Shown: positions 27,135 to 37,046, numbered from the stretch's first letter. The stretch is DNA of 64,000 bases from Pseudomonadota bacterium (GCA_023387335.1 JAEWIF010000003.1:145412-209411); one strand, 5' to 3'. Made by a program: numbers and translations. Notes: generated from the sequence alone by a model not told the origin.

Positions 27135-29402
27135 ATGAACGCTCCGCATCCGCTGCATGCCTTGAGCCAACCCCAACTGCCCACCCGGCCGGGCCAGGAT
27201 GGGGACGAGATTAACCTGATCGAGTATTGGGACATCATCGTCGACAACCGGTGGTTAGTGGCTGCCATGACCGCGTTCGCGGTGGCGTTGGGCGGTGCTT
27301 ATGCCCTCCTTGCGAAGCCGGTGTACGAATCGAATCTGCTGATCCAGGTTGAGGATTCCGCTGGATCGGCCAAGAGTTTCCTAGGCGAAGCGGCAAGCCT
27401 TTTTGACGTGAAGACGCCAGCGACTGCTGAGATCGAGATCATCCGCTCGCGCATGGTGATCGGCCAAGCGGTAGATAGCACCTTGCTTTACATCGATGCG
27501 AAGCCTCTGTACATGCCGATCGTGGGCAATTGGCTGTCGCGACGCGCGAATGGGTTATCAACACCAATCAATGGCTGGGTGACCGGTAATGAAGCGATCA
27601 AGGTCACCGGGTTCGACGTGCCGCGCGAGCTCGAAGGTTCACGATTCCGCCTGACAGCCGCCGAGGGAGGGCGCTATACCCTGGCCCACCCGGAACTCGA
27701 CGTAGAACTCACGGGCGCGGTCGGCACACTGCTGACGAAATCCACACCGGGTGGCACGCTTTCCTTGCAAGTGACGAAGCTCGAGGCTAACCCAGGCGCG
27801 GCGTTTGAGATCACACGTCATTCGCGCCTAAAGGTCGTAGAAGACCTGCAGCAGAACCTAAAGCTCGCCGAAAAAGGACGCCAGTCCGGCGTGATCGATG
27901 CAACGCTGCAGGACACGGACCGCTCGAAGCTGACGACTATCCTGAATGAGATCGGCCAGCAATACGTTCGCCAAAACGTGGAGCGCAAGGCGGCGGAGGC
28001 TCAGAAAACGTTGGCCTTCCTGGACGTCCAACTCCCCCAGTTCAAAAAGCAACTCGACCAGTCTGAAGAGGCATACAACCGATACCGCAACCAGAAGGGA
28101 ACGGTAGCCCTCGATGAAGAGGCCAAGCTGGTCTTGTCGCAGAGCGTGGATCTGCAAGCCAAGCTGATGGAGGCACAGCAGCGGCGCCGTGAGATGGTGG
28201 CCCGCTTCACCAACGAGCACCCGACTGTCAAGACGCTCGACGCACAGATTGACGCCTGGAACCGCGAGATCGGATCGCTCAACGCTCGTATTAAGACGTT
28301 GCCCTCCGTGCAACAGGATGCCGTCCGCCTCGAGCGGGACGTGCGGGTGAACAATGACCTGTATCAGCAATTGCGCAACAACGCCCTGCAACTTCAGCTC
28401 ATTCGCGAAGGCAAGATCGGCAATGTTCGCCTGATCGACTCCGCTGCGGCACCCGAAGAACCAGTGCGCCCCAAAAAGCTGGTGGCTCTGGCCATAGCCG
28501 CCTTGCTGGGCCTAGTCGGTGGCGTGCTAATGGCGGTGGGACGAGCCTCGTTCTTGCGCGGCGTGCGCAGCCCACAAGAGATCGAATCCGAAACCGGACT
28601 CAGCGTTTACAGCACGGTGCCGCTGAGTGAGGCCCAAGAGCAAATGGCAAAGCGCGTTGCGGACAAGATGCCTGGTCTGCACGTGCTGTCGCAGGCCGCG
28701 CCACAGGATGTGGCCGTCGAGGCACTGCGCAGCCTACGTACCGCACTGCAGTTCGCGATGCTCGAATCCACAAACAACCGTGTGCTCATCACAGGTGGGA
28801 CGCCTGGCGTAGGCAAGAGCTTTGTTTCGGTCAATTTCTCTGCCGTCATGGCCACTGCCGGAAAGCGGGTGCTGCTGATTGACGCAGATCTGCGCAAGGG
28901 GCACCTGAACCAGTACTTTGGCATCAGCCGTGCGCACGGTCTGTCGGAGCTGGTGACTGGACAAATTGATGAGCAAGGGGCGATCCGGCATGCCATAGTT
29001 GCAAATCTGGATTTCATGCCCACCGGGATGCTGCCGCCCAATCCGGCGGAGTTGGTGGGAAGTAGTGCCTTTGCCAGCTTGCTTGAGAGGCTCTCGGCTA
29101 AGTACGACCTAGTCGTCATCGACAGTGCGCCAGTGCTCGTAGCCGCAGACACACTCTCTATCGCATCGCAAGTTGGCACCTTGCTATTGGTGGCACGCGC
29201 AGAGCAGACCACGCTTGGCGACTTGCACGAGAGCGCGCGTCGGCTGGCACATTCAGGGAAGGCAGCCAACGGCGTGCTATTTAACGCGCTCGACCTCACC
29301 CGTCGCCATTACGGCAAGTACGGCTACAAGTACGGTGGCTACAACTACGGGGGTTACGGCTACAAGCACAAGGAATACGCGTATAACCGCGACGCGACCT
29401 AG
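27135..29402 (+). CDS. wzc: Tyrosine-protein kinase / chain-length regulator Wzc
   Basis: Inner-membrane polysaccharide co-polymerase fused to a BY-kinase. The 755-residue product has a Wzz domain with the first membrane helix near 35-60, a GNVR-type segment with coiled coils (about 230-420), a second helix (VALAIAALLGLVGGVLMAV), then the kinase with Walker A GGTPGVGKS (near 555), A' LLIDADLRK (near 578) and Walker B VVIDSAP (near 658). The C-terminus carries ten tyrosines interleaved with Gly/Lys, the autophosphorylation cluster. Base composition becomes less GC-rich within this gene. Confidence 0.94.
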   Translation: MNAPHPLHALSQPQLPTRPGQDGDEINLIEYWDIIVDNRWLVAAMTAFAVALGGAYALLAKPVYESNLLIQVEDSAGSAKSFLGEAASLFDVKTPATAEIEIIRSRMVIGQAVDSTLLYIDAKPLYMPIVGNWLSRRANGLSTPINGWVTGNEAIKVTGFDVPRELEGSRFRLTAAEGGRYTLAHPELDVELTGAVGTLLTKSTPGGTLSLQVTKLEANPGAAFEITRHSRLKVVEDLQQNLKLAEKGRQSGVIDATLQDTDRSKLTTILNEIGQQYVRQNVERKAAEAQKTLAFLDVQLPQFKKQLDQSEEAYNRYRNQKGTVALDEEAKLVLSQSVDLQAKLMEAQQRRREMVARFTNEHPTVKTLDAQIDAWNREIGSLNARIKTLPSVQQDAVRLERDVRVNNDLYQQLRNNALQLQLIREGKIGNVRLIDSAAAPEEPVRPKKLVALAIAALLGLVGGVLMAVGRASFLRGVRSPQEIESETGLSVYSTVPLSEAQEQMAKRVADKMPGLHVLSQAAPQDVAVEALRSLRTALQFAMLESTNNRVLITGGTPGVGKSFVSVNFSAVMATAGKRVLLIDADLRKGHLNQYFGISRAHGLSELVTGQIDEQGAIRHAIVANLDFMPTGMLPPNPAELVGSSAFASLLERLSAKYDLVVIDSAPVLVAADTLSIASQVGTLLLVARAEQTTLGDLHESARRLAHSGKAANGVLFNALDLTRRHYGKYGYKYGGYNYGGYGYKHKEYAYNRDAT

Positions 29403-29590
29403 AGCCTCTTCGGCGGATCACTGCAGTGGATGGCACTGGCAGCGGCGCCACGTAAGCGCGCGTGCGTAGCCGGAACTTGCCGTGTTCTTTCGGCGGCCGT
29501 TCGACCGTGAGTTCGCCCAGCGCCGAGGTAGTGCCCTGATTACTCTGGTGACCGTTCGGCCTAGCGCAGTTCGCCCCCCGGACATTCGCG

Positions 29591-30060
29591 AGTGGAACAC
29601 CGGCAGCGACAAGGCTGCGGAGGCGGCCGGCAAGGTGGTAGCGATCGCCGAGCAGGTGACGGGTCGGGCCGACCCGAGGCAATCGAAGCGCTGAAGGCTG
29701 ACCCGGCGCTAGTCCTGCAGTTCCGCCAGTCCGGCGTGGCCCACGAGGCCGACCTCGACAAGGCTTACCTCGCCGACCGTCAGGAGGCGCGTGAGCGGGA
29801 CGTCGAACTGGCGCAGCCCGGGCGGCCGAACACGCGGGCGAACTGGATGGGTGGTGTTCATGGCCGCGGTCGGCACCGTGTGGCTTAGTCGCGATGGGCG
29901 TCTTGGGGCTACCTAAAAGCCGAGTACGCCGACGGCTTCAACGATTGTGTTCCGCGCACCGCTTGCCCAACTGTCCACCGGGAAGCCTATTTCAGCCCCT
30001 GCCTGCGGGTTGCCTTCCAGTTCGAGTTCGGCTCTAGCCGCGGCAGTCGGGAGCGGACGA
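29591..30060 (+). pseudogene. Decayed phage holin gene (3TM/GTA-holin-like)
   Basis: Fills most of the 690-bp gap between wzc and wzy. Fragments in different plus-strand frames follow the order of a 3-TM phage holin: GSDKAAEAAGKVVAIAEQVTG, then after a frameshift IEALKADPALVLQFRQSG and YLADRQEARERDVELAQ, RPNTRANWM, after another shift VVFMAAVGTVWLS, and finally CLRVAFQFEFGSSRGSRER (from 30000). The C-terminal piece is the family's usual ending. At least two frameshifts and a lost central membrane segment make it non-functional. I see nothing else at 29403-29590 or 30061-30091. Confidence 0.65.
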
Positions 30061-30091
30061 CGCGCTTGCGGCGGCCGTGAAGGGCAGATAG

Positions 30092-31444
30092 CTATCGCAA
30101 CATCGGCTGCGCCGGAAAGTGCCCAGCGGCGGATCGGTGCATTAGGTCAGTCGCTCGATCTTGCTCTTGCTGCATCCGCCTGGTGACCACCAATATGCCG
30201 AGTGCGAGACCGCCCACCAGGGCTGAATACCGGAGAGCAAACGGGTTGCTCCCGATCGTCGAGGCCAGCGTGGCCACGAGGAAAAGCGTGGCCTTTGCTT
30301 GCACCTCGAAGCTCCAAGGATCCCGGCGCTGACGCAAGAGGTGCCGAGCGTGGGCTGTTCCCGTGTACGTCGCGTACAGCAGGAGCAGCGGCAGCGCAGT
30401 GCCAAAGAGGACGCCGCCGGAGAATAGGCTACTTGTCCAGAAACTATGTCCGAACTCAAACCGTTCGCGGTCAACGGTCTCCAGCCGCCACTCCTGGGTG
30501 GCCAGCATTGCGTCCCAGAAATCCTTGGACCATGTGTAATTCGCCCCGTAGCTTTGGCCTACGAGCATGCTGGTGACGGAACTTGACCAGCGATCAAGCT
30601 GCTCTTTCATCTCCGCCAAGCGCGATAGCGTCGTTGCATCTGCGCCGCTGCGCTCGATCGTAGAGGTGCGCACTTCCCAGCGCCCGGCCACCTCAGGTGC
30701 GACCAATGTGGTCGCTTGATACGCGACGAAGCCGACAAACAGTGCCGGGATGACCATTCGGATAGCGCGGCGGATGAATCCCCCGAGCCTAGGGGTCGTC
30801 AGCCACAAGGTCGCAGCGAAGACGATGAAGAGGGCTAACAATGCGCTGCGGGTCACGCTGATCAGCTGAAGGCCAACGCACGCGGCGAGCAGCAGTTGGC
30901 TCATTCGCTTCCGTCTTCCGGTCACGAAAATGTTGTGAAGCAGGATGGCTTCAAAGAAGATCAGGACCGGAGAGAGGATCTGGTAACGGACATCACTCGT
31001 GTCCGCCCCGCTAAGAAGAAAGCCGGCGGGGACAGAAAACGCGGTGCTGACCGCGCATCCGATCGTGATCAGGCGTGAAAGCATCTCGTACCGCCCCCGA
31101 TTGCACATCGAGACGCTGACGAGGTAGGCTGCCCAAAACAGCACAAACGGTAGGATCACTCGAGCGTACTGGTCCGCCGGCGGGCGGTTGACCAGAAAAG
31201 AAAGCACGCTCCCGCCCAGCACAATGAACATGCAGAGCGAACAAGCTCCCCAGAACATGCCGCGGGGGCGCGGCATGCGGCGGCTGACCACGTAGAGCGC
31301 GAAGCCGAAAAACGTCAGGCCGACGAGAAGGTACTGCCAGACTGAGCCGCCGACCTCGTTGCTCTTGAAGTCGAGCGACAGCGGCAGGATAAAGAACGCG
31401 GGTACGAGCGGAACGGCCCGAAGTTGATCGCGAGCGGAACGCAT
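30092..31444 (-). CDS. Polysaccharide polymerase / O-antigen ligase-like membrane protein (Wzy type)
   Basis: A 450-residue polytopic membrane protein with about ten to twelve hydrophobic helices and one large periplasmic loop (about 255-345, SGADATTLSRLAEMKEQLDR to FEFGHSFWTS), the layout of Wzy polymerases and WaaL ligases. Sequence alone cannot separate the two. In this Wzx/Wzy/Wzc-type locus it is most likely the polymerase that joins repeat units in the periplasm. It is the last gene of the leftward arm, 9 nt after the acyltransferase. Confidence 0.75.
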   Translation of the reverse strand: MRSARDQLRAVPLVPAFFILPLSLDFKSNEVGGSVWQYLLVGLTFFGFALYVVSRRMPRPRGMFWGACSLCMFIVLGGSVLSFLVNRPPADQYARVILPFVLFWAAYLVSVSMCNRGRYEMLSRLITIGCAVSTAFSVPAGFLLSGADTSDVRYQILSPVLIFFEAILLHNIFVTGRRKRMSQLLLAACVGLQLISVTRSALLALFIVFAATLWLTTPRLGGFIRRAIRMVIPALFVGFVAYQATTLVAPEVAGRWEVRTSTIERSGADATTLSRLAEMKEQLDRWSSSVTSMLVGQSYGANYTWSKDFWDAMLATQEWRLETVDRERFEFGHSFWTSSLFSGGVLFGTALPLLLLYATYTGTAHARHLLRQRRDPWSFEVQAKATLFLVATLASTIGSNPFALRYSALVGGLALGILVVTRRMQQEQDRATDLMHRSAAGHFPAQPMLR

Positions 31445-31453
31445 GGTACGGCC

Positions 31454-32536
31454 CTATTTGGAAGTGGGCGCCAGAACGGGCGATCGCGCTGTAGAGCCCC
31501 CTGACCGGATGCGCGCGCGCAGGGACTGCATCGGAACGTCAATAGCAACACAGAGCGCCACGGCGGCTGCAACGCACGCACCGAAGTACAGGAGGGCCGC
31601 TTGGAGCGAGGATGGAGTGCCGAAGTTGTACGTCAGCACTTCGAGAGCCAGCCAGTGCGAGATGTACAAGGGATAGGACAGGTCACCGACAAGCCGGTCC
31701 AACTTGCTGTTCTTGGAATGGTGAAAAATCAGCGGGAGCGCAGCGGCAACGCTGACTAACAACACAGAGCGTTTGATGATCTCGGGCATTGGCACCACCA
31801 CGTAGACCGCGATGAACGCGGCAACGCACCAGACAGCTGCCCTGCCGAAGGAGAAATCCGTCGGCCTTGCCACGCGCCACCAATTCATCACTCTGCAGGC
31901 CACAGAGCCGATCAGGAACAGGCCAAGCTCATTCGGAAAGAACCTGTAGTTCCAAGGATCCTTGTACAGACCCGCGAAGGCGAGGACGACCCGCACTAGG
32001 AGGCACCCTACGATGATTGCGATCAGCGCGTTCGTGCGCAGCCGCAGCAAAAACGGGGCGAGCAGATAGAACGAGAGTTCGACGCCGAGGGACCACGCCG
32101 GAGGGACAAGCAAGAATGTCCAGAGTTCCGGCTGCGAGTTCTTGAAGTCGGTGACCGGGGTGAGCTGGCCGGCGTTCACGCCAAGGAACATCACCCAGTC
32201 TTGGCCGAACAGGGCGGCATTCGACGCCCAGAGCAGCAACTGGGCGCCACCGGGCAGCGCGGCTAGGCCCGTCAGAAACCCCGGGTCCGTCACGAGGCGA
32301 AAGGCCAGCGCGATGGCCGCGACAAACAGGTACGTGGGGTAGATCCGCAAGGCGCGATTCGCCCAGAAGCTCGTCGTCGCCTTCCGGTAAGACGAGTCGA
32401 GCGCCATCGCGATGTAGAAACCCGAGATGACGAAGAACGCCTGAACGGCTGCTGTGCCGCTCGCGCCTCGAAGCCATGGGTGGCCAATGTGTCCAGCAAC
32501 GACAGATAAAGCCAGCAGCAGTCGGATGAGTCCCAT
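31454..32536 (-). CDS. Acyltransferase 3 family membrane protein (OafA/ExoZ-like)
   Basis: Integral membrane acyltransferase of 360 residues, expected to put acetyl or another acyl group on the repeat unit. The N-terminus MGLIRLLLALSVVAGHIGHP carries the conserved His of the family, followed by AFFVISGFYIAMAL and FWANRALRIYPTYL. About ten helices follow. PPAWSLGVELSFYLLAPF near the middle and LSYPLYISHW near the C-terminus are further family landmarks. About 235 bp upstream (32537-32772) hold no convincing gene. Confidence 0.88.
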   Translation of the reverse strand: MGLIRLLLALSVVAGHIGHPWLRGASGTAAVQAFFVISGFYIAMALDSSYRKATTSFWANRALRIYPTYLFVAAIALAFRLVTDPGFLTGLAALPGGAQLLLWASNAALFGQDWVMFLGVNAGQLTPVTDFKNSQPELWTFLLVPPAWSLGVELSFYLLAPFLLRLRTNALIAIIVGCLLVRVVLAFAGLYKDPWNYRFFPNELGLFLIGSVACRVMNWWRVARPTDFSFGRAAVWCVAAFIAVYVVVPMPEIIKRSVLLVSVAAALPLIFHHSKNSKLDRLVGDLSYPLYISHWLALEVLTYNFGTPSSLQAALLYFGACVAAAVALCVAIDVPMQSLRARIRSGGSTARSPVLAPTSK

Positions 32537-32772
32537 CTCTCTTCAAATCGTTGTTGGCTCGAGCAGGATGGACCTCGAGCCACTTAGCTCCCGCGTAAGT
32601 CGGCTTGGTCCAGTGAAGCCGCGTTCACAGCGGGACAGTGGTGGGGGGAAATGCAGTTGCTCGGCTTCCAGGCTGGCACGAGCGTCACCCGAAGTCAGTA
32701 CATCAGCACCAGCGGGAATCATTCGTCGAGCGTGGCCGGCTATGAGATGCGACCGATGAGTAGCGGGGACAG

Positions 32773-33387
32773 TCACGGGGCAAGCTCGCTTTCAGTAATT
32801 GGCGCACCGTAGCGCTCCTTAATGAACCTGGCGGGCACTCCGGCGACGACTGCATTGGGGGGCACGTCTCTAGTTACCACGGCACCCGCACCGATCACTG
32901 CGTTTCGGCCGACACGCACGGGAGCCACAAGAGTCGCCCTATGGCCGATGAAGTTGTTGCCCTCGAGAACAACCAGCGAAGGCGGGCATCTTCCACTTCT
33001 GAATGTACTGACCGCTTGAAGATCGTGATCATTGCCAACAAAGCTAACCTTAGACGAGAGCAAGCAATCCTCGCCGATATCGAAATCAGTTTCGGAATAG
33101 AACTGTCCGCCAATGGAAACACACGGCCGGACAATCGCCCGTCGAGGGACGTATATCTTGGCGGCTGGTCCCACATAAGAATCCCTGCTGACCTCCAGTT
33201 TTCCGCCAGTGAAAAGGGTCAACTTTAGGACCCTGAATCTCCGGACAATGTGCCTCAGCGTTGATAGTGCTCTACCAACGGGCTTGTCCGGGCTCTCACT
33301 CGTACGTGATCTAAACACTTTTGGACCCGCTTCGCCAATCAGCTTGCATGCCAATCTACCTGCCTTCTGCAAGAAAAATCGCCGCAA
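32773..33387 (-). CDS. Hexapeptide-repeat acetyltransferase (WcaF/LpxA-like fold)
   Basis: A 204-residue left-handed beta-helix acyltransferase. Hexapeptide turns run from about residue 65 (GGKLEVSRDSYVGPAAKIYV) to 190, with the catalytic-type His in NDHD near 118 and the C-terminal IGAGAVVTRDVPPNAVVAGVPARFI that is standard for sugar O-acetyltransferases. The first ~55 residues are basic and not part of the helix. The start overlaps the end of the upstream glycosyltransferase by 32 nt. The acceptor sugar is unknown. Confidence 0.85.
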   Translation of the reverse strand: MRRFFLQKAGRLACKLIGEAGPKVFRSRTSESPDKPVGRALSTLRHIVRRFRVLKLTLFTGGKLEVSRDSYVGPAAKIYVPRRAIVRPCVSIGGQFYSETDFDIGEDCLLSSKVSFVGNDHDLQAVSTFRSGRCPPSLVVLEGNNFIGHRATLVAPVRVGRNAVIGAGAVVTRDVPPNAVVAGVPARFIKERYGAPITESELAP

Positions 33388-34453
33388 CCATCCTATCCGC
33401 CATTGCGTTCGCGCTATAGGATCGCCGGCAGTGTGCCGAGATCGAAGCCGCGCGACTTATCCAATCCACAGAATCGTTGACGACCCTCAACATCCCATCG
33501 CACAGCGCATCTGCATCGTTCGCCGAGAACAACAATGCATTGGTTCCGTGCAGCACAGCCTCGAACTCGGGACCGTGAGGCTCTCTATCTGCGACGATCA
33601 TAGGGACACCAAATCCGAGACTTTGGGTCAAAGAAAGGCCGACGCCGCCAGGCGACACAGAGACTAAAGCTGTCTCGTAGATGGACCGGAGAGCATCGAT
33701 CGAAGCGACATGTCCCATGAAATCGACGTCGCCTGAGACACGTAGCTGTCGGCACAACGCCATGAGTTGGCTCTTCTCGGGTCCGTCCCCAACGACTATG
33801 AGCCTATTGTTGCACTCTGGTGATCGGCTCTTGAACTTCGCGAATGCACGCACCAGCAGATCGACCTTTTTCTGAGACACCAAGCGACCGACATAGAGAA
33901 AGTGGCGCCGCTCACCTTGAGTTGCAACGGGCCGCATCTCCTCCGCGAGATATATCGAGTTAGGAGCCGCAACTATTGCCTTTCCAGGCATTCTCGATTC
34001 AAGCTCTCGCCGCTGCGACTCCGTATATACAACGATCACATTTCCAAGAGTGCGCATCAAATTTCGCACATTGTCCGACGGGGAATCCGCGCCCGCGCGC
34101 GGCCACGCATGACCCCACAGGATCGTCTTTCTTCGCAGAATCCTCCTCACGAGCAGTACTAGCCACGTCGTGAGGCTTCTGGGATTCAATTCAAGGACGG
34201 CTACATGGGCCCGAACGCAGGGCGCCACTACGGCCGGCTGGAACACAAACCGTCTGCCTAACATGAAATAGTTCTTAACTATGGAGAGGCAACCTGGCAG
34301 CACCACTGCAGTTCGTGTACTTGGCTCGAAGTATTCCTTCCCTGCAAGAACGCATAGGCGACCACCCAAACTCTGCGCGAGCAAATCTAGAAATTTCTGG
34401 CGATAGTCTGCGATCGCCACCTGCTGGAGAACCACGGCACGTCGTTTGTGCAT
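33356..34453 (-). CDS. GT4-family glycosyltransferase
   Basis: GT-B glycosyltransferase of 365 residues. The C-terminal Glycos_transf_1 domain is clear: FLYVGRLVSQKKVDLLVRAF, LIVVGDGPEKSQLMAL, VDFMGHVASIDALRSIYETA and VSPGGVGLSLTQSLGFGVPMIV. The ATG at 34453 was chosen because GAAGG sits at good spacing. A start at 34501 is also in frame but would overlap the upstream gene by 38 nt. Codon use and base composition are visibly more AT-rich than the 5-25 kb genes. Confidence 0.85.
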   Translation of the reverse strand: MHKRRAVVLQQVAIADYRQKFLDLLAQSLGGRLCVLAGKEYFEPSTRTAVVLPGCLSIVKNYFMLGRRFVFQPAVVAPCVRAHVAVLELNPRSLTTWLVLLVRRILRRKTILWGHAWPRAGADSPSDNVRNLMRTLGNVIVVYTESQRRELESRMPGKAIVAAPNSIYLAEEMRPVATQGERRHFLYVGRLVSQKKVDLLVRAFAKFKSRSPECNNRLIVVGDGPEKSQLMALCRQLRVSGDVDFMGHVASIDALRSIYETALVSVSPGGVGLSLTQSLGFGVPMIVADREPHGPEFEAVLHGTNALLFSANDADALCDGMLRVVNDSVDWISRAASISAHCRRSYSANAMADRMVAAIFLAEGR

Positions 34454-34463
34454 CACGAAACCT

Positions 34464-35678
34464 TCAACCACAAACTGCCCGCCCGAGCTCATCGGCATCA
34501 CCGCCGCTCACCGGTCTTACTGCCTCGGCGACCGAGGTTCGGAAACCGTCCCAAGTATGCGAATCGAGTTCACCGTAGTCTGCTTCCAAGTCGTCGCCGT
34601 CCGCGAACCAGCGCAATGCATCTGACACTTCGCGGCGACTGTCGATATTGAAAGTTCTTCCCAAGCGGTATTTTTCAATGTAGTACCCAATCAGACCATC
34701 TCTCGTCCCAAGAGTGCGTTTTCGAGCTTTCGCAGCGAGCACGAGGACGCCACTCATTTCGTAGTGGCCCCTATAGCCTAGCCACACTCCATCTGCGGCA
34801 GAAAACACGAGTTGCTCTTTAAATTCATCAACAAATTCATCGATCACCGTTAGTCTCTCGCGCAGTTCGGATTCAACAACCTTATCGATGTACGGCTGCA
34901 CGCTATCAGAGGCATCGTGCCGACCAACTATGAGAACGTGCACGTCCCGTGGCCAGTTTTCAGTCCCCAAGCAGGTCAACAGTACATCGATGCCCTTGCG
35001 ACTAGAAATCGCGCCGAACACGAGCAAAATCTTAGCTTGGGGGGGCAGCTGGAGAGCCTGTCGAGCCGCTACCTGATCTTGTCGAAATACGATCTCAGCA
35101 GGATCTCGAAGGTACGATAGTTTTGGTGCTTGACCTGCGAGATGCTTTACCACCAGTTCATCAATCGCGAACAATCGGACCAACGACTTGCTTCGCGCGA
35201 CGACACCGAACAACCTCTCTCGGACTCCAGAGAATTTCGGCGAAGGTCCTATTCCGAACCTTCGCCGATGGAAGCCGGCGCGCATTGTTATGCCGCTCCA
35301 CGGACGATCACTGAAGGGGGAGCCGATTAAGCCGACGGCATGGAGGCAGTAGTCCAGGTAAGGCACAAAAACGAAGTCCACTCTCCGTCGCTGACTGGCA
35401 ATCTTGAAGGCTCGCTTGAACCAAAAATAGTATTGCAATTCACGTAGCAGGGGACTCTTTGAGGTCGCCGTCGCAGTTCGGTCGCTAGATTGGACTCGAA
35501 GCACCTCCACGCGGCTTTTGTGCTTCGCCCCGATTTCCTCTAGAACCTGATGGGGCATATCCGTAGAATTCACAGCGATGGCGACGGTCGACGCCACCTC
35601 AAGCATCGCATCCACGATCTGCGCCAAATACCCACCATGGTGGCCCGTCAACTTGAATTCTGGAATTAGCACGTGCAT
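34464..35678 (-). CDS. Glycosyltransferase (GT-B type)
   Basis: A 404-residue predicted glycosyltransferase. The N-terminus MHVLIPEFKLTGHHGGYLAQIVDAML looks like a donor/acceptor Rossmann start with a Gly-rich loop. The C-terminal half has ILLVFGAISSRKGIDVLL, VHVLIVGRHD and a putative donor-binding region ending EMSGVLVLAAKARKRTL, where a Glu sits as in GT4 enzymes. Similarity is weaker than for its neighbour. It starts 24 nt after the flippase gene. Confidence 0.75.
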   Translation of the reverse strand: MHVLIPEFKLTGHHGGYLAQIVDAMLEVASTVAIAVNSTDMPHQVLEEIGAKHKSRVEVLRVQSSDRTATATSKSPLLRELQYYFWFKRAFKIASQRRRVDFVFVPYLDYCLHAVGLIGSPFSDRPWSGITMRAGFHRRRFGIGPSPKFSGVRERLFGVVARSKSLVRLFAIDELVVKHLAGQAPKLSYLRDPAEIVFRQDQVAARQALQLPPQAKILLVFGAISSRKGIDVLLTCLGTENWPRDVHVLIVGRHDASDSVQPYIDKVVESELRERLTVIDEFVDEFKEQLVFSAADGVWLGYRGHYEMSGVLVLAAKARKRTLGTRDGLIGYYIEKYRLGRTFNIDSRREVSDALRWFADGDDLEADYGELDSHTWDGFRTSVAEAVRPVSGGDADELGRAVCG

Positions 35679-35702
35679 ACGACAATCTTTGACTTTCGCG
35701 TA

Positions 35703-37046
35703 TTAAGATGCCGCCATAGCGTTCAGCCGTCTATCAATCCCCCCAAACTTCAGCGAAAGGGCGATGAGGGTTACTCCGTGGGCCACCGCACTAGCGGCGG
35801 CCGCACCAGAAACTCCGAACTGCGGAACGAGAACTGATGCGCTCAAAGCTAACGCGAGGAGTTGAATCGAAACTGCCTGCGTTACCACTTGCGGCCGCCC
35901 TGTCGCCCTGAAGTACGCAGCGAAAGTCGAAATCAGACCGGCCTGGCACATTGTGATGACTGCGATCTTGAGTATCTCGCCGACTCCCGCCCATCGAGAT
36001 TGCAGAAGTACCTGAGTGGCCACAGATTGGACTGCTGCGACGAGGGCGCCCAATAGCAGGGCAGCCAAGACTACCAACCTGAGCACGTTGCAGAAATATT
36101 CGAACGACATCCTTTCGCCAGCCGAAAACAGCCGGGCAAGGGTCGGGAACAGAAATTGGCCGAACGCGACAAGCGGTTCCGCAATCGCGATCTGAGCAAC
36201 TCTGAAGGCCACTGTATAGATACCGAATTCAGCAGGCGTGGTGAGCTTTGCTACGACGAGCTTGTCGAAGTTATTAAGGATTAGAATGATGATGCTCGAG
36301 GCCCACACCCATTTACCGTACGACCTCCATCGCCCGATAATGCGCCAACGAAAATTGGGCAGCAGCGACGAGTGCAGTAACGTCCAAGAAATTAGAATCC
36401 TGACCAGCTCAGCCGCCAAGATTCCAATCACCATCGCAATAGCCGACGCATGCAATGCGACAATTAACATTAGAGAGACGGCAAGGTCTATGAACGAGGC
36501 GGCGGTTTCACCAAAGAATACTTGCCGAAATTTTCTGTGCCTCAGTGTGACGGTAACGCCTGGATTATTGAGACCCTTCATTACCGGCCAGAGAGCAGAC
36601 AGCAAAATTATGGGCTGAGCCTCGCGGGCATTGAAAAGGATCGATATCGGGCTTGCGACGGCACAAAGCACTCCGCCGATGAAACAACCGCGAAGTAGTT
36701 GCAGGGTCCAACATGCGCCGAGTTGATGGCGACTGGGTTCGCGCTTGGATTGGATGATTGCCTGCACCAAGCCCGTGTCCGTGACACCCTCGATTAAAGC
36801 AATCAGCAGAAGAGCTATGCCAAAAAGACCAACTTGCTCGGGCCCGAGAAAATAAGCTGCGACAAAGAACTTTAGCGCGGCAGAGCCACGCGTAAAAACT
36901 TGCTGAAGGACGGGCCACACGGTAGCTATTGAGCGATTGAGGCGGAGTGCTCGATCAAGCCCGCCACCTCTCTGGGCGATTAATGCGAACCGTCTCGAGC
37001 GATGACGACACTGATTGTTTTCAGCAAGATCTTGAAGTCCAGCCAA
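35703..37046 (-). CDS. wzx: Polysaccharide repeat-unit flippase (Wzx, PST/MOP superfamily)
   Basis: Integral membrane protein of the oligosaccharide flippase family, about twelve hydrophobic helices, with the N-terminal pattern FLGPEQVGLFGIALLLIALIEGVTDTGLVQAIIQSKRE closely following WzxC-like proteins. The open frame begins at a TTG (37046) inside the upstream sugar-transferase gene. No ATG lies near the expected start, and a GTG at 36920 would give 405 residues and lose the helix-preceding segment. The true start is therefore uncertain. It would flip undecaprenyl-linked repeat units to the periplasm for Wzy. Confidence 0.82.
   Translation of the reverse strand: MAGLQDLAENNQCRHRSRRFALIAQRGGGLDRALRLNRSIATVWPVLQQVFTRGSAALKFFVAAYFLGPEQVGLFGIALLLIALIEGVTDTGLVQAIIQSKREPSRHQLGACWTLQLLRGCFIGGVLCAVASPISILFNAREAQPIILLSALWPVMKGLNNPGVTVTLRHRKFRQVFFGETAASFIDLAVSLMLIVALHASAIAMVIGILAAELVRILISWTLLHSSLLPNFRWRIIGRWRSYGKWVWASSIIILILNNFDKLVVAKLTTPAEFGIYTVAFRVAQIAIAEPLVAFGQFLFPTLARLFSAGERMSFEYFCNVLRLVVLAALLLGALVAAVQSVATQVLLQSRWAGVGEILKIAVITMCQAGLISTFAAYFRATGRPQVVTQAVSIQLLALALSASVLVPQFGVSGAAAASAVAHGVTLIALSLKFGGIDRRLNAMAAS

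Noticed and set aside
29482..29694. Short plus-strand frame after wzc as a separate gene
   Set aside because: Only its last part resembles anything, and that part belongs to the frameshifted holin remnant.
32543..32776. 77-codon minus-strand frame between the acyltransferase and the acetyltransferase
   Set aside because: No ribosome-binding site, no hydrophobic or family pattern, and atypical composition; treated as non-coding spacer.
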